Part shown: positions 1 through 8,529 of the stretch, in pieces | Layout: the number at the start of each line of letters is the position of its first letter | How positions within the stretch are numbered: the first letter of the stretch is position 1 | NCBI GenBank assembly: GCA_021772975.1 | Contig: JAJFKY010000019.1 | Coordinates: 35,432-99,431 of the forward strand | Direction of reading: 5' to 3' | DNA length: 64,000 bases | Source of the DNA: Gammaproteobacteria bacterium | GTDB lineage: Bacteria > Pseudomonadota > Gammaproteobacteria > Xanthomonadales > Wenzhouxiangellaceae | Notes under the pieces: model-generated | Seen by the model: only the letters and a program-made list of their open reading frames with translations | The model's database searches: none | Told to the model about the DNA's origin: nothing | Made by a program: the position numbers and the translations under genes

Positions 1-100
1 AACACCTGATTTACACGATTAAGGACATTGCCGGGCTGATCACACAATGCCGGTATGATGGCTGAGTATTGAGCATTAAAAACTAACAACGGAGGGTTGT

Positions 101-886
101 ATGCCACCAGCAGCAGCAAGAATCAAGGTGCGTGTCCAGGCGCGTGATGGAAAAATCCTGGGGCCGGCGGCGACGGTGAGACAACCATTACTGACTGTCC
201 GGAACGTGGTAACGGGCGAGGTGCTGATCAACGACGCGCCCATCAACCAAAGTTCTTCAGGTACCGTTGTGCCTGCGTCGCAGTTTAGTAACAACGTTTC
301 GCGAAACGCGATTGTAGTGCAGCCGCCGACAATCAACAGCCCCAGTTATCCGTCGCCAGGGCCCTATTGGCTGGAAACCCCAAGCGATCAGGGTGAGCTG
401 ATCGTGTCACTTGCCATTACTGAACCCGCGCTGCTTGAGTTCAGAGCGACGGCATACTCACCCGATCCGGTGTTCGCGTCCGCGACCATGTGGGTGATGC
501 CGTATATGCAACTGCTGGATGATCCGGGACTGGTGCTGACCATCGCTGGTTTGTATGCGACGGTTAAGGCGTCAGAAGTGAACCGCAATGTCAGCATCAG
601 CGCCAATATCACCATGATGTGCGGCTGCCCGATCACCGTGCAGCCGTCGCAGACATTGCCACAGGACACGGAGCCATTCTGGCCATCGAACGAGTTTGAT
701 GTCACCGCGCAACTGCGGGCAAGCGGTGGTCAGCAGGTGATCGCGTTCCCATTGACCAGCACCAGCACCAGTACCTTCACTGGAACCAGCAAGGTGCCGC
801 CTGGCACTTATGATGTATGGGTGGTTGCGGTGCAGGCGCAGGAAAGCAATGTCGGCTTCGCCCGCACCACGCTGAAAGTGATGTAA
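101..886 (+). CDS. Hypothetical protein, beta-rich, unknown function
   Basis: 261 residues preceded by a good ribosome-binding site (GGAGGG, about 5 nt before the ATG). I do not recognise the family. There is no clear signal peptide or membrane segment. The composition (many Ser, Thr, Pro and Val, short strand-like segments, a Ser/Thr-rich stretch STSTSTFTGTS near residue 222) suggests beta-sandwich folds. The final 35 residues (PPGTYDVWVVAVQAQESNVGFARTT) resemble the last strands of a carboxypeptidase-regulatory or fibronectin-like module. It stands alone, with the next gene about 170 bp downstream on the same strand. No function can be assigned. Confidence 0.7.
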   Translation: MPPAAARIKVRVQARDGKILGPAATVRQPLLTVRNVVTGEVLINDAPINQSSSGTVVPASQFSNNVSRNAIVVQPPTINSPSYPSPGPYWLETPSDQGELIVSLAITEPALLEFRATAYSPDPVFASATMWVMPYMQLLDDPGLVLTIAGLYATVKASEVNRNVSISANITMMCGCPITVQPSQTLPQDTEPFWPSNEFDVTAQLRASGGQQVIAFPLTSTSTSTFTGTSKVPPGTYDVWVVAVQAQESNVGFARTTLKVM

Positions 887-1052
887 GCACATACCAGGAC
901 GGCTGAAATATCAATCAGGATAGCCACGTCTTGAACAAAGCCTAAAGATCAGGCTATCGGCTTACGGATATATCGTCTGTACAATAGTATTGTCCAAACA
1001 GCGTGTATTAGCATGGCGAACTATCACCCGAGTTCTGCCACGGAGATACGCC

Positions 1053-1739
1053 ATGAAAAGGATTTTTGTACTGCTGATTTTTTCGTTTAGCTTTCCTCTC
1101 TACGCAGCCTGCCTGGACAATGTGGTATTGGTGCATGGCAATGCCGGTAGTCCTGCGGATTGGAACAACACCTATAACAGCCTGAGAAACACAGGCTACG
1201 CCAGCCAGCAGATTTTTCGTCCGTCCTGGGGTAACCCCAATTGTCCAGCCTGTAACAACCACAGCGGTTGGGAAGAATTACCGGTGATTGATGCCTTGGC
1301 CGATGCGCTGGAAGCATCATGTACCGGGCAAATTGACGTCATCGGTCATTCCATGGGGGTGACCCTGGCCGCCAAGGAAATCCGTGCGCTGGGTATCAGC
1401 AGTGATGTCGATGCTTTTGTCGGTATTGCCGGGGCGGTGCGTGGCTTGTGGAGTTGCGGAACCTATCCCTTTAATGTACCGACCTCGACCTGCGGCTCGC
1501 AGGGGCTGTCGGTGAACAGTCCTGTGCTGCAGTCACTGGCTGGCCAAAGCTTTGGTCAACGGATGTATTCCATCAAGAGCTATTACGACCAGGTGGTGTG
1601 CTACCCCTACGGTTGTCTGGTTGGTGGGGTTCACAGCAGCCGCATTGCCGGTGAGCAGGCCACTTATACTTTCAATAATCTGGGTCATTTTGGTTTGCAG
1701 AACAATACCACCGGTTTGCAACTCAATTTGCTGGATTAA
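1053..1739 (+). CDS. Secreted triacylglycerol lipase/esterase (alpha/beta hydrolase)
   Basis: Small secreted lipase of about 228 residues. ATG 1053 is chosen over an in-frame start at 990 because it follows GGAG at 1042-1045 and gives a classical signal peptide (MKRIFVLLIFSFSFPLYAA). The strand LDNVVLVHGNAG carries the HG oxyanion region. The nucleophile elbow GHSMG puts the catalytic serine at about residue 100, and a His in NLGHFGL near residue 212 is the likely catalytic histidine. Several cysteines (CPAC, STC, VVCYPYGC) suggest disulfides in the mature enzyme. It resembles the small EstA/LipA-type bacterial lipases. The predicted role is extracellular or periplasmic hydrolysis of acyl esters; the substrate is unknown. 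It is followed at once by an integrase remnant on the other strand. Confidence 0.85.
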   Translation: MKRIFVLLIFSFSFPLYAACLDNVVLVHGNAGSPADWNNTYNSLRNTGYASQQIFRPSWGNPNCPACNNHSGWEELPVIDALADALEASCTGQIDVIGHSMGVTLAAKEIRALGISSDVDAFVGIAGAVRGLWSCGTYPFNVPTSTCGSQGLSVNSPVLQSLAGQSFGQRMYSIKSYYDQVVCYPYGCLVGGVHSSRIAGEQATYTFNNLGHFGLQNNTTGLQLNLLD

Positions 1740-1751
1740 CTGGACGCCAGA

Positions 1752-1889
1752 AAGATGATCACGGACACCGTGTTGCCCTTTTTTAGCAGCGGTCAACAGT
1801 AGGTCAATTTCACTCGATGTAAGGAAGTCCTTGCCACGTGCCTGCTGATCGGTCGTGCCACTCTTTACATTTCCCGGCCTGGCCATCAC
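1752..1889 (-). pseudogene. Tyrosine recombinase (phage integrase) remnant
   Basis: Reading the minus strand from an ATG at 1889, the first 46 residues include KDFLTSSEIDLLLTAAKKG followed by QHGVRDHL. This is the start of the catalytic domain of XerC/phage-type tyrosine recombinases (usual form: FLTxxEvxxLLxAAkkgRhGxRDxxL). After RDHL the frame runs into sequence antisense to the lipase gene and the similarity stops, so the Arg-His-Arg-Tyr catalytic core is missing. I read it as a decayed fragment left by a past integration event. Confidence 0.65.
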
Positions 1890-2031
1890 GCGATGCTCCC
1901 GCTGAAAGGCTGAGAAACACTATAGCCCACTTAGGTGACTCGTTATAAAAGACGCCTACGATAAAGAATAAAGTGCCAATTTTGGCTGCAATAAGGAGAG
2001 TTTGACCCAAGCAGCCACTCAGTTGATTTGG

Positions 2032-2067
2032 GGTTACCAAAAGGTAACTACTAGTTTATTGGTTACC
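2032..2067. promoter_or_regulatory. Palindromic operator GTTACC-AAAA-GGTAAC plus third half site
   Basis: A perfect inverted repeat, GTTACC (2033-2038), AAAA, GGTAAC (2043-2048), lies 33 bp before the first gene of the redox operon. A further GGTTACC is at 2061-2067. The spacing and dyad suit a dimeric winged-helix repressor. The last intact regulatory gene of the same operon encodes an HxlR-family protein, so autoregulation is the natural inference. No binding data exist here. Confidence 0.6.
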
Positions 2068-2080
2068 TTACGCTGTACAC

Positions 2081-2800
2081 TTGCCTCAAGTCACCGATCT
2101 TGAGGATGCTCCTTTGAATACCGCAACCAATACGACTTTTTCCCTGGAAATCGTGTCAGACACGATCTGCCCCTGGTGTTACATCGGCAAGAAGCGCCTC
2201 GATAATGCATTGGATTTGATCGGCGACGAAATCGCGTTTGATATCCACTGGCGCCCTTTCGAGTTGAATCCCAACATGCCTCGAGGAGGCACGGATCGTC
2301 GCGTCTACCGGACGCATAAGTTTGGCAGCTGGGAGCGTTCGCAGCAGCTCGATAAGGAAGTAATGAAAGCGGGTGCCGATGAAGGTCTCGATTTTCGCCA
2401 TGATCGCATGACCACCACGCCCAATACACTGGCCAGTCATGTACTGATTCGCCTTGCTGCTCAGTCGGGACAGCAAAACGCTGTCGTGAAGGCGGTTTTC
2501 AAAGCCTACTTTACTGATGGCCTGGATGTCGGTGACCCGACAGTACTGGCCGATATCGGCGCAGCGAACGGACTCATCCGTGCTGAAGTCATGGACGCGC
2601 TCAACGATGAAACGCTGCGGCAACAGATCAAAGCCGAGGCGGCAGCGTATGCGCGAGGTGGGGTGAGCAGTGTGCCAACAGTGATGCTGAACAGCTTGGT
2701 TTTCTTTTCCGGTGCGCAGCCACCGGCATTGATCGCTGATGGGTTGCGGAAGGCCGCTGCCGATATAGCCGCGGGCAGCCAGTTTGCAGCCGGTGCCTGA
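2081..2800 (+). CDS. DsbA-family oxidoreductase, FrnE-like
   Basis: Thioredoxin-fold protein of the DsbA/FrnE group (239 residues). The redox motif CPWC is at about residues 30-33 in SDTICPWCYIGKKR, and the helical insertion ends in the cis-proline region GVSSVPTVML. There is no signal peptide, so it should act in the cytoplasm, as FrnE and 2-hydroxychromene-2-carboxylate isomerase-like proteins do. The start is a TTG at 2081; TTG 2114 is an in-frame alternative. It opens an operon with an FAD monooxygenase, a TrxR-like flavoprotein and an HxlR repressor, and sits just behind a palindromic operator. Likely role: thiol-disulfide exchange or isomerisation in response to electrophile or quinone stress (inference). 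Confidence 0.85.
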   Translation: MPQVTDLEDAPLNTATNTTFSLEIVSDTICPWCYIGKKRLDNALDLIGDEIAFDIHWRPFELNPNMPRGGTDRRVYRTHKFGSWERSQQLDKEVMKAGADEGLDFRHDRMTTTPNTLASHVLIRLAAQSGQQNAVVKAVFKAYFTDGLDVGDPTVLADIGAANGLIRAEVMDALNDETLRQQIKAEAAAYARGGVSSVPTVMLNSLVFFSGAQPPALIADGLRKAAADIAAGSQFAAGA

Positions 2801-2804
2801 CACC

Positions 2805-3935
2805 GTGCAAAGCGACGTGGAAATCGCTGTGGCCGGCGGTTCTATCGCGGGCTTGTGCGCCGGTAGTGCGTTGCTCGCGGCGGGCTTCGACGTCCACGTC
2901 TTCGAACGTTCTGTGGGCCGGCTCAGCAGCCGTGGCGCCGGGATCGTCGTGCAACCGGAATTGATGGCGCTTCTGTCCGCAATCGATGCACCGCCGCTCA
3001 CTACTACGCGTTGTAGGACGCGACGAACCATCGCAGGGACGAGCGGCAAATTCCAGGAAGCACACATGCCGCAACGGTTTACATCGTGGGAGGCCATCTA
3101 CGCGTCTTTGCGGGATGCATTCCCCGAGGAACGCTACCACTCAGGCAAGACGATACAGATCGTCGAGAATCAAACCAGCGGCGTGCTCGTCCGCGCAAAC
3201 GGCGACGACATGGATGCGCGTCTGCTGGTGGCGGCAGACGGGTTTCGCTCCGCTATTCGTTCCAGTTTGACACCCGAGACGACGACGCAGTATGCCGGCT
3301 ACATCGCCTGGCGCGGCGTTGTCGATGAAGCGGACTTATCGGATGAGATTGTCGACTTTTTTGACGATACGTTCAGCTTTTGCATCACCGGCAATGGTGG
3401 CCATGCGCTGTGCTATTTCATCCCCGGTGACGGTTTAGTGACCGAGCGCGGTGCCCGCCGCCTGAACTGGGTGTGGTACACAAGCGTGGATGAGGGTGAC
3501 GCACTCAATGCCATTATGACCGACCGAAACGGGAAGCAACGGAAGGCTGCGGTGCCCCAAGGGCTGGTCAACGCCAATGCCTTGGAAGCCTTTCACTACC
3601 GCACCGCAGAGCTGGACGACCGCTTCGCTCAGATTGTACAAACCACGCGCGATCCCTTTATACAGGCGATTGTGGACATCGCGCCGCCGGCGATGGTGTT
3701 TGGCCGCGTGTGCCTGCTGGGTGATGCCGCGTTCGTGGTGCGACCGCATACGGCCGCCGCCGCGTCGAAGGCCGCCGCCGATGCATCCGCCCTGGCGCAC
3801 GCCCTCAGGAACGATGGACCGGACATTGGCCGCGCGCTGACCGCCTGGCAACAAGCGCGTCTGCCGATCGGCCAACAGCTGGTCAACTATGGTGTCGCGT
3901 TGGGTGAGCGTTCACAACGACAAGGTGCCCGGTGA
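2805..3935 (+). CDS. FAD-dependent aromatic monooxygenase (2,6-dihydroxypyridine hydroxylase-like)
   Basis: Group A flavoprotein monooxygenase of about 376 residues. The N-terminal dinucleotide fold is VAGGSIAGLCAG, with the ribose-binding end VHVFERS and then RGAGIVV. The DG motif is LLVAADGFRS and the GD motif is GRVCLLGDAAFV, followed by PHTAAAASKAAADA. The internal pattern YAGYIAWRGVV and LNWVWY resembles 2,6-dihydroxypyridine 3-monooxygenases. The start is uncertain: TTG 2784, GTG 2805 and GTG 2817 are all in frame, and 2805 or 2817 give the family-typical short N-terminus. The TTG choice would overlap the upstream gene by 17 nt. Predicted reaction: NAD(P)H-dependent ring hydroxylation of an aromatic or N-heteroaromatic; the substrate is not predictable. 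Confidence 0.82.
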   Translation: MQSDVEIAVAGGSIAGLCAGSALLAAGFDVHVFERSVGRLSSRGAGIVVQPELMALLSAIDAPPLTTTRCRTRRTIAGTSGKFQEAHMPQRFTSWEAIYASLRDAFPEERYHSGKTIQIVENQTSGVLVRANGDDMDARLLVAADGFRSAIRSSLTPETTTQYAGYIAWRGVVDEADLSDEIVDFFDDTFSFCITGNGGHALCYFIPGDGLVTERGARRLNWVWYTSVDEGDALNAIMTDRNGKQRKAAVPQGLVNANALEAFHYRTAELDDRFAQIVQTTRDPFIQAIVDIAPPAMVFGRVCLLGDAAFVVRPHTAAAASKAAADASALAHALRNDGPDIGRALTAWQQARLPIGQQLVNYGVALGERSQRQGAR

Positions 3936-3972
3936 GCATCTTCGGATAATGAATGGACAGTTGGAGTAGCGT

Positions 3973-5250
3973 ATGAGCGAATCAAAAACAACGTTAGCGG
4001 CGACCGGAGTAATAAAGGTCTACGGCCGTACAGGGTCCACCGAAGGATACGAAATCCGAGATTTTTTGAGTCGAACGGTGGTCGAGTTTGAGTGGCTCGA
4101 CCTGTCTTGTGACGAGGATTGTCATTCGGCATTGGGATTGACGGAGTTTGAGAGTCTTCGCTTCCCGGTGGTTGAGTTCCCCGGCGAGGACCGACTGTTT
4201 GGCCCGACCGTGCGCGAAATTGCCGATCGCCTTGGCTGGGTGACGACACCGCGCTACAAAGAGTATGACGTATCGATCTACGGCGGCGGACCGTCGGGCC
4301 TGAGCGCGGCGGTTTACGCCGCCTCCGAGGGCTTGCGTACGGTGCTGATAGAGCGCCATGCCATCGGCGGCCAGGCGGGTACCAGTTCGCTGATCGAAAA
4401 CTACATGGGCTTTCCCGAGGGTATCAGCGGTGCTGCCCTTGCCGAGCGCGCCCGGCAGCAAGCGGTAAAGTTTGGCGCGGAATTGATCATGATGGGAGAG
4501 GGCGTTGAGGCCGAGTTTAAGGACAACAGGATTCATGTACGAATGGCGGGTGGCGGCCGAATGATCGCCAAGGCGAATATTTGTGCGACCGGCGTTGAGT
4601 ATCGGCGACTGGGCGTGGCAAACGAGGACAAGTTCCTAGGCGCGGGCCTGTTCTATGGTGCCGGTGCGGCCGAAGCGCCTTACTGTCTCGACCAGGAGGT
4701 CTTCGTCGTGGGTGGCGGCAATTCGGCTGGTCAGGCGGTGATGCACTTTGCCGACTATGCGAGCAAAGTGACTATGCTGGTACGAGACGACTCGTTGGCG
4801 GACACCCTCTCGCAATATCTCACCAGTCGTATCGAAGCGAAATCGAACGTTGAGGTGGTCTACAACGTTGAGGTAGCGGATGTCGGTGGCGACGAGACGC
4901 TGCGCACGATGACGCTGAGCGACCCGGAGGGAGGAAACGAGCGCGCCGTCGACACAAGTCGTTTATTTATCTGCATTGGCGGCGTGCCCAACACCGAATG
5001 GGCGAAGCAGACCGCCATCATTCGAGACAGAGCCGGCTATCTGCTCACCGGACCGGATCTGCTTGAGAAAGGGATGGCGCCCGAATGCTGGTCCATAGAG
5101 CGGCAGCCCTATCACCTGGAAACCAGTGTCCCTGGCTCGTTCGCCGTGGGTGATGTCCGCCACGGCTCCATCAAGCGCGTCGCCTCCGCTGTGGGCGAAG
5201 GCGCAATGGCTGTCTCGTTCGTTCACCGATATCTTGAGGACGTGCATTGA
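3973..5250 (+). CDS. TrxR-like FAD/NAD(P) oxidoreductase with N-terminal glutaredoxin-like domain
   Basis: 425 residues in two parts. Residues 1-90 look like a glutaredoxin/thioredoxin fold (VIKVYGRTGSTEGYEI, then RFPVVEF with the cis-Pro), but the CxxC active site is replaced by GRTGST. Residues about 95-425 form a low-molecular-weight thioredoxin reductase-type flavoprotein: FAD motif YGGGPSGLSAAVYAASEG, GGQAG, NAD(P) motif VVGGGNSAGQAV, and C-terminal FAD motif FAVGDVRHGSIKRVASAVGEG. The redox-active CAxC of true TrxR is absent; YGAGAAEAPYC stands near it with one Cys. A thioredoxin-reducing cycle is therefore unlikely, and a ferredoxin-NADP or other reductase function is possible. It overlaps or abuts the HxlR gene. 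Confidence 0.85.
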   Translation: MSESKTTLAATGVIKVYGRTGSTEGYEIRDFLSRTVVEFEWLDLSCDEDCHSALGLTEFESLRFPVVEFPGEDRLFGPTVREIADRLGWVTTPRYKEYDVSIYGGGPSGLSAAVYAASEGLRTVLIERHAIGGQAGTSSLIENYMGFPEGISGAALAERARQQAVKFGAELIMMGEGVEAEFKDNRIHVRMAGGGRMIAKANICATGVEYRRLGVANEDKFLGAGLFYGAGAAEAPYCLDQEVFVVGGGNSAGQAVMHFADYASKVTMLVRDDSLADTLSQYLTSRIEAKSNVEVVYNVEVADVGGDETLRTMTLSDPEGGNERAVDTSRLFICIGGVPNTEWAKQTAIIRDRAGYLLTGPDLLEKGMAPECWSIERQPYHLETSVPGSFAVGDVRHGSIKRVASAVGEGAMAVSFVHRYLEDVH

Positions 5251-5318
5251 CGCCCACCCTCGCACTGCCGGACATCTGTTACGGTTGCCGTTCTTACTCT
5301 ATAACCTCAATAGTGACC

Positions 5319-5699
5319 ATGACCAAGAAATCCGCACCCATTTATGATCGTCGGTATCCGGCCCGCCAGGTTCTCAGTCTGATTGCGGATAAGTGGACCC
5401 CGATCGTGCTTTATTGCCTTTCGGGTGGCACGCGACGGTTCAGTGAACTGCAACGCCAGGTTCCCGACATCTCAAAAAAGATGTTGATTCAGGTGTTGCG
5501 GCGGCTCGCAAACGACGGTCTGGTTAATCGCAAGGTGTATCCCGTCGTGCCGCCCAAAACCGAGTACAGCCTGACAGCGCTCGGGCGGCGTATGCACGAA
5601 CCCATTTCGCTCCTGTGCCAATGGGCATTGGAGCATGAAGACGATCTGGAGACCATTCGTCGTCGCCGGGAAAAATCCGGCGCACGCGGTGATAGCTGA
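5319..5699 (+). CDS. HxlR-family winged-helix transcriptional regulator
   Basis: About 126 residues from ATG 5319 (MTKKSAPIYDRRYP). An upstream in-frame start at 5247 would overlap the reductase gene and add residues untypical of the family. The core is the HxlR domain: VLSLIADKWTPIVLYCL, RRFSELQRQVPDISKKML (recognition helix), a wing at YPVVPPKTEYSLTALG, and a C-terminal dimerisation helix. Unlike YodB and HypR it has no N-terminal sensing cysteine; its cysteines lie in helices (YCLSG, LLCQW). Likely represses its own operon through the GTTACC/GGTAAC dyad at 2032-2067. Confidence 0.9.
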   Translation: MTKKSAPIYDRRYPARQVLSLIADKWTPIVLYCLSGGTRRFSELQRQVPDISKKMLIQVLRRLANDGLVNRKVYPVVPPKTEYSLTALGRRMHEPISLLCQWALEHEDDLETIRRRREKSGARGDS

Positions 5700-6212
5700 T
5701 CTTGGCCCGCTTGTTACGGTCGTCACTCTGCTTCTGATCGGGTTGTTCTCGGGCAGTTTGGCGAGTTGGGTCCGCATCAGCCCGATCGTCGGCTATTTGA
5801 TCGCTGGCGCTATCATCGGCGAGCATGTGCTGGGGCTAGTGCATGAAAGCAAGATGACACACCTGCTGGCGGAAGCCGGCGTCATCTTCCTGTTGTTCGA
5901 CATTGGATTGCATCTATCGTTGAGAGATCTGTGGGCGTCGCGCGGTGATCTGCTGGTGTTTGGGCCTGGTCAAGTGCTTGTCTGCGCCGTCGTCATCGGG
6001 ATAGTTCTTTATACCTTTGATGTCCCCCTTATCGCGGCAGTTGTTGCGGCCCTCGCTCTGGCACTGTCGTCCACGGCGCTGCTGTCCAAGGCCTGGTGGA
6101 GCGGGACATGCAGAGCACACCGATAGTCATGTTCCAGGCTTGCGAAGCGATGTTTCCAGGTCCAGCTGCGTTGCGGTTTGCTCGGCTGAACCGAATTCGC
6201 GGACCGTTTTAG
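5689..6212 (+). pseudogene. KefB/KefC-like CPA2 cation:proton antiporter, frameshifted and truncated
   Basis: A GTG at 5689 overlaps the HxlR stop and begins a membrane protein with RISPIVGYLIAGAIIG, AGVIFLLFDIGLHLS and LALALSSTALLSK, all conserved positions of the N-terminal half of KefB/C-type antiporters. At about 6091 the frame breaks into AWWSGTCRAHR-stop. One frame over, from 6093, the sequence continues as LVERDMQSTPIVMFQ, the expected continuation (family: ERGexxTPxGxxxFQD), so roughly one base has been lost. Family similarity ends shortly after and the alternative frame stops at 6210-6212. About two thirds of a normal antiporter, including any RCK domain, is missing. Kef systems often accompany electrophile-stress genes, which fits the upstream operon. 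Confidence 0.75.
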
Positions 6213-6351
6213 GATAGCTGTAAATCATATATCTGTATTTCAATAAAACCATATAAAACAATTAGATATTAATTATTCTTAATAAAATAATTGAACTTTT
6301 TAACTCATTGGAGTATGGTGTGATTCAAGTATCAGTTAAAGGAATGACGAT

Positions 6352-7617
6352 ATGTATAGGGTTTTTGTTTTCTGCAGTTTACTCATAACAGCAACACCAA
6401 TGTGGTCCGCGGTGATTTGTGTCCCCGATGCCACGCCTGGTGGCTGTGATTCCACTCAGCCGACCCTGCAGCTGGCTGTTGATAATTCCATTATTAATGA
6501 CACTGTGCGGATTGCCGCTGGTGTTTATCTTGAGGCAGTCATCGTCGACCAGGCGCTGTTTTTTGAAGGGGCTGGCTCCGGGGCTACGATTATTACCCCA
6601 CCGGCCGGTAATTCAGCAATGACTGTAAGTGGTGATCTGGGTGCTGCCAACACGCTGGCATTTACTGGTATTGAATTCCAGGGAGCCACCGAATCGGGCA
6701 TTGCTATCGGTGCTGGTGATCTGATTGGCGGCTTGGTTATCGATAACTGTGCGTTCATCGCCAATGAGCGTAATGGTTTATCTATTGTTGATGGCAGTGG
6801 CGTTGATAACGTGATCGTCCAGGACTCAGTATTTTCCGGCAATGGTGAACCACAGGCATCCAGCGGCGATGGTGACTTGCTGTTCTTTCAGTATGAGGGC
6901 GATGCCACGTTGAGTAATCTGCTCATCACCGGTCAGGATCGGGGTAATGGTCCGGCCGAAAACGGAATTCAATTCCGTGACGATGACGGCGCACTGGGTA
7001 ATGTCACTTTAAGCAATATAGTCATTGCAGGCATTTATGAAAAGCAGCCACTGGCATTATTTAACTATAACGATATCACAGCTTTGAGCGCAGCAAACGT
7101 CAGTATCACGGCGGATAGCTTAGGGTTTCAATTGGCTGCTAATTTCGATGGCATTGGTGGTCTCATAGATTTTCAGGGGTTGGACATCGACACCAGTTCC
7201 GCGCCCGATCCAGTTGCCTTACAAGGTGATGCCAGTGACAACGTTTTCATTGATGGTGATGGTGATAATTTTTTTCGTGGTTTTGGCGGTGACGACATTA
7301 TCGACGTGGGGCCAGGAAATGATATTGTTGGTTATGTTGGTGATAGCGATGACTATATCGTTACCGACAACGGTGATGGTACGGTTACCGTTGTGGATGG
7401 CAATCCGTTAGAGCCCGCGGCACTCCCGGATGAAGGTACTGATACGATTATTTTCAATGATGAGCTGATGATAAATTTCACGGCGGGTGCTGCGTTGATT
7501 GTTCCAGATCCTGTTCCGTCAGCTCAGCCGGTACCGACATTGGGTATCTGGGGCTTGGTGCTGTTGCTACTGACCATTGGCTTGGCAGGGTTGAGACTGC
7601 TTTATCGGCAGTCCTAG
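6352..7617 (+). CDS. Secreted beta-helix protein with C-terminal IPTL-CTERM-like anchor
   Basis: 421 residues with a Sec signal peptide (MYRVFVFCSLLITATPMWSA). The middle (about 40-290) shows short imperfect repeats of the right-handed parallel beta-helix type (VIDNCAFIAN, NVIVQDSVFSGNG, TLSNLLITGQD, VTLSNIVIAGI). Residues about 290-345 are Asp/Gly-rich (DGDGDNFFRGFGGDDIID, GPGNDIVGY), like RTX/haemolysin-type calcium-binding repeats. The tail PVPTLGIWGLVLLLLTIGLAGLR then RLLYRQS is a motif-hydrophobic-basic anchor matching the IPTL-CTERM protein-sorting pattern. The upstream 6213-6351 is strikingly AT-rich and has AAGGA close to the start. Likely exported and surface-processed; the ligand is unknown. 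Confidence 0.8.
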   Translation: MYRVFVFCSLLITATPMWSAVICVPDATPGGCDSTQPTLQLAVDNSIINDTVRIAAGVYLEAVIVDQALFFEGAGSGATIITPPAGNSAMTVSGDLGAANTLAFTGIEFQGATESGIAIGAGDLIGGLVIDNCAFIANERNGLSIVDGSGVDNVIVQDSVFSGNGEPQASSGDGDLLFFQYEGDATLSNLLITGQDRGNGPAENGIQFRDDDGALGNVTLSNIVIAGIYEKQPLALFNYNDITALSAANVSITADSLGFQLAANFDGIGGLIDFQGLDIDTSSAPDPVALQGDASDNVFIDGDGDNFFRGFGGDDIIDVGPGNDIVGYVGDSDDYIVTDNGDGTVTVVDGNPLEPAALPDEGTDTIIFNDELMINFTAGAALIVPDPVPSAQPVPTLGIWGLVLLLLTIGLAGLRLLYRQS

Positions 7618-7735
7618 CGAGGAGTGGAAATTTCTGACACAGACCTGGCCGCTGCGTTCTGTCGGCATGACAGGTTCTGTTTATGTGTAAGTGGAGTGGT
7701 GATTCTGGAGTAGTCGCTGCAACTCTGGAAATCAG

Positions 7736-8383
7736 TTACAGAGGGGCAAAAAAACGATCCGCGCGGGGGATGTAGTAATTGTCGTAATTAAACGACAGCA
7801 CCACGCTGAGGGCACGGCCGACGATCTCATCACGCGGCACAAAACCGATTACACGCGAATCAGCACTGTTATCGCGGCTATCGCCCAGCATCAGATAAGC
7901 ACCTTCCGGAACCGTGGTTTCCGCAAAGCTTGCCATGGGATTGAAGCGCTGGGGGTTAATTCGGATACGGTGTTCAATACCCAGCAGGTCTTCGCTGTAA
8001 TCGGTGTCGGATTCAGGCAGGCCGTGGTAACGGATGGTCTGGCCGTTGATCATCAAGACGTTGTTGTGCATCGATAGCGTGTCACCGGGCAGGCCGATCA
8101 CCCGTTTGACCAGGCGCTTGCCGGCCTGTTCGGAATCAAAAACAACAATATCACCGCGTTGCGGGTCGGCCAGCTTCAACAGGGCATGGTGGGTAAACGG
8201 CAGGCGCAGATCGTAGGCCATTTTATTCACGAAGATGCGGTCGCCTGCAACAATGGTTGGTTGCATCGAGCCGGTCGGCACATCATTCCAGTCAGCGATG
8301 GCGCTGCGGAAGGCGAACATCAACACCATAAACAACAGCAGGAAGCGATTCTGTCGCCAGAGTCTGGAGAGTGTAATGGTCAT
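7736..8383 (-). CDS. lepB: Signal peptidase I
   Basis: Type I leader peptidase, 215 residues with one N-terminal membrane anchor (FLLLFMVLMFAF). The catalytic serine is S39 in VPTGSMQPT and the general-base lysine is K93 in RLVKRVIGLPGD. The conserved GDSRDNSADSR box is present. It cleaves Sec/Tat signal peptides at the outer face of the inner membrane. It is shorter than E. coli LepB (324 residues) and lacks its second transmembrane segment. No lepA, rnc or era lies nearby, so this is not the classical lepA-lepB-rnc-era locus. It may be an additional lepB. Confidence 0.93.
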   Translation of the reverse strand: MTITLSRLWRQNRFLLLFMVLMFAFRSAIADWNDVPTGSMQPTIVAGDRIFVNKMAYDLRLPFTHHALLKLADPQRGDIVVFDSEQAGKRLVKRVIGLPGDTLSMHNNVLMINGQTIRYHGLPESDTDYSEDLLGIEHRIRINPQRFNPMASFAETTVPEGAYLMLGDSRDNSADSRVIGFVPRDEIVGRALSVVLSFNYDNYYIPRADRFFAPL

Positions 8384-8529
8384 GGTGCGGTTCCGTTATG
8401 TCTGTGGCTGAGTATGCCGAAGCAGGTTTTGTCCAGCCTGTGCTATTGGTCATAGGCTGGTGGATTGGATACTGTTCGGATAACCGCTGCCGGGCTGTCC
8501 GATGACAACCACTCACAGCTGTGCGCGGT

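Noticed and set aside
2156..3097. Large minus-strand frame opposite the DsbA-like and monooxygenase genes
   Set aside because: It is antisense to two genes with intact family motifs and shows no motif of its own.
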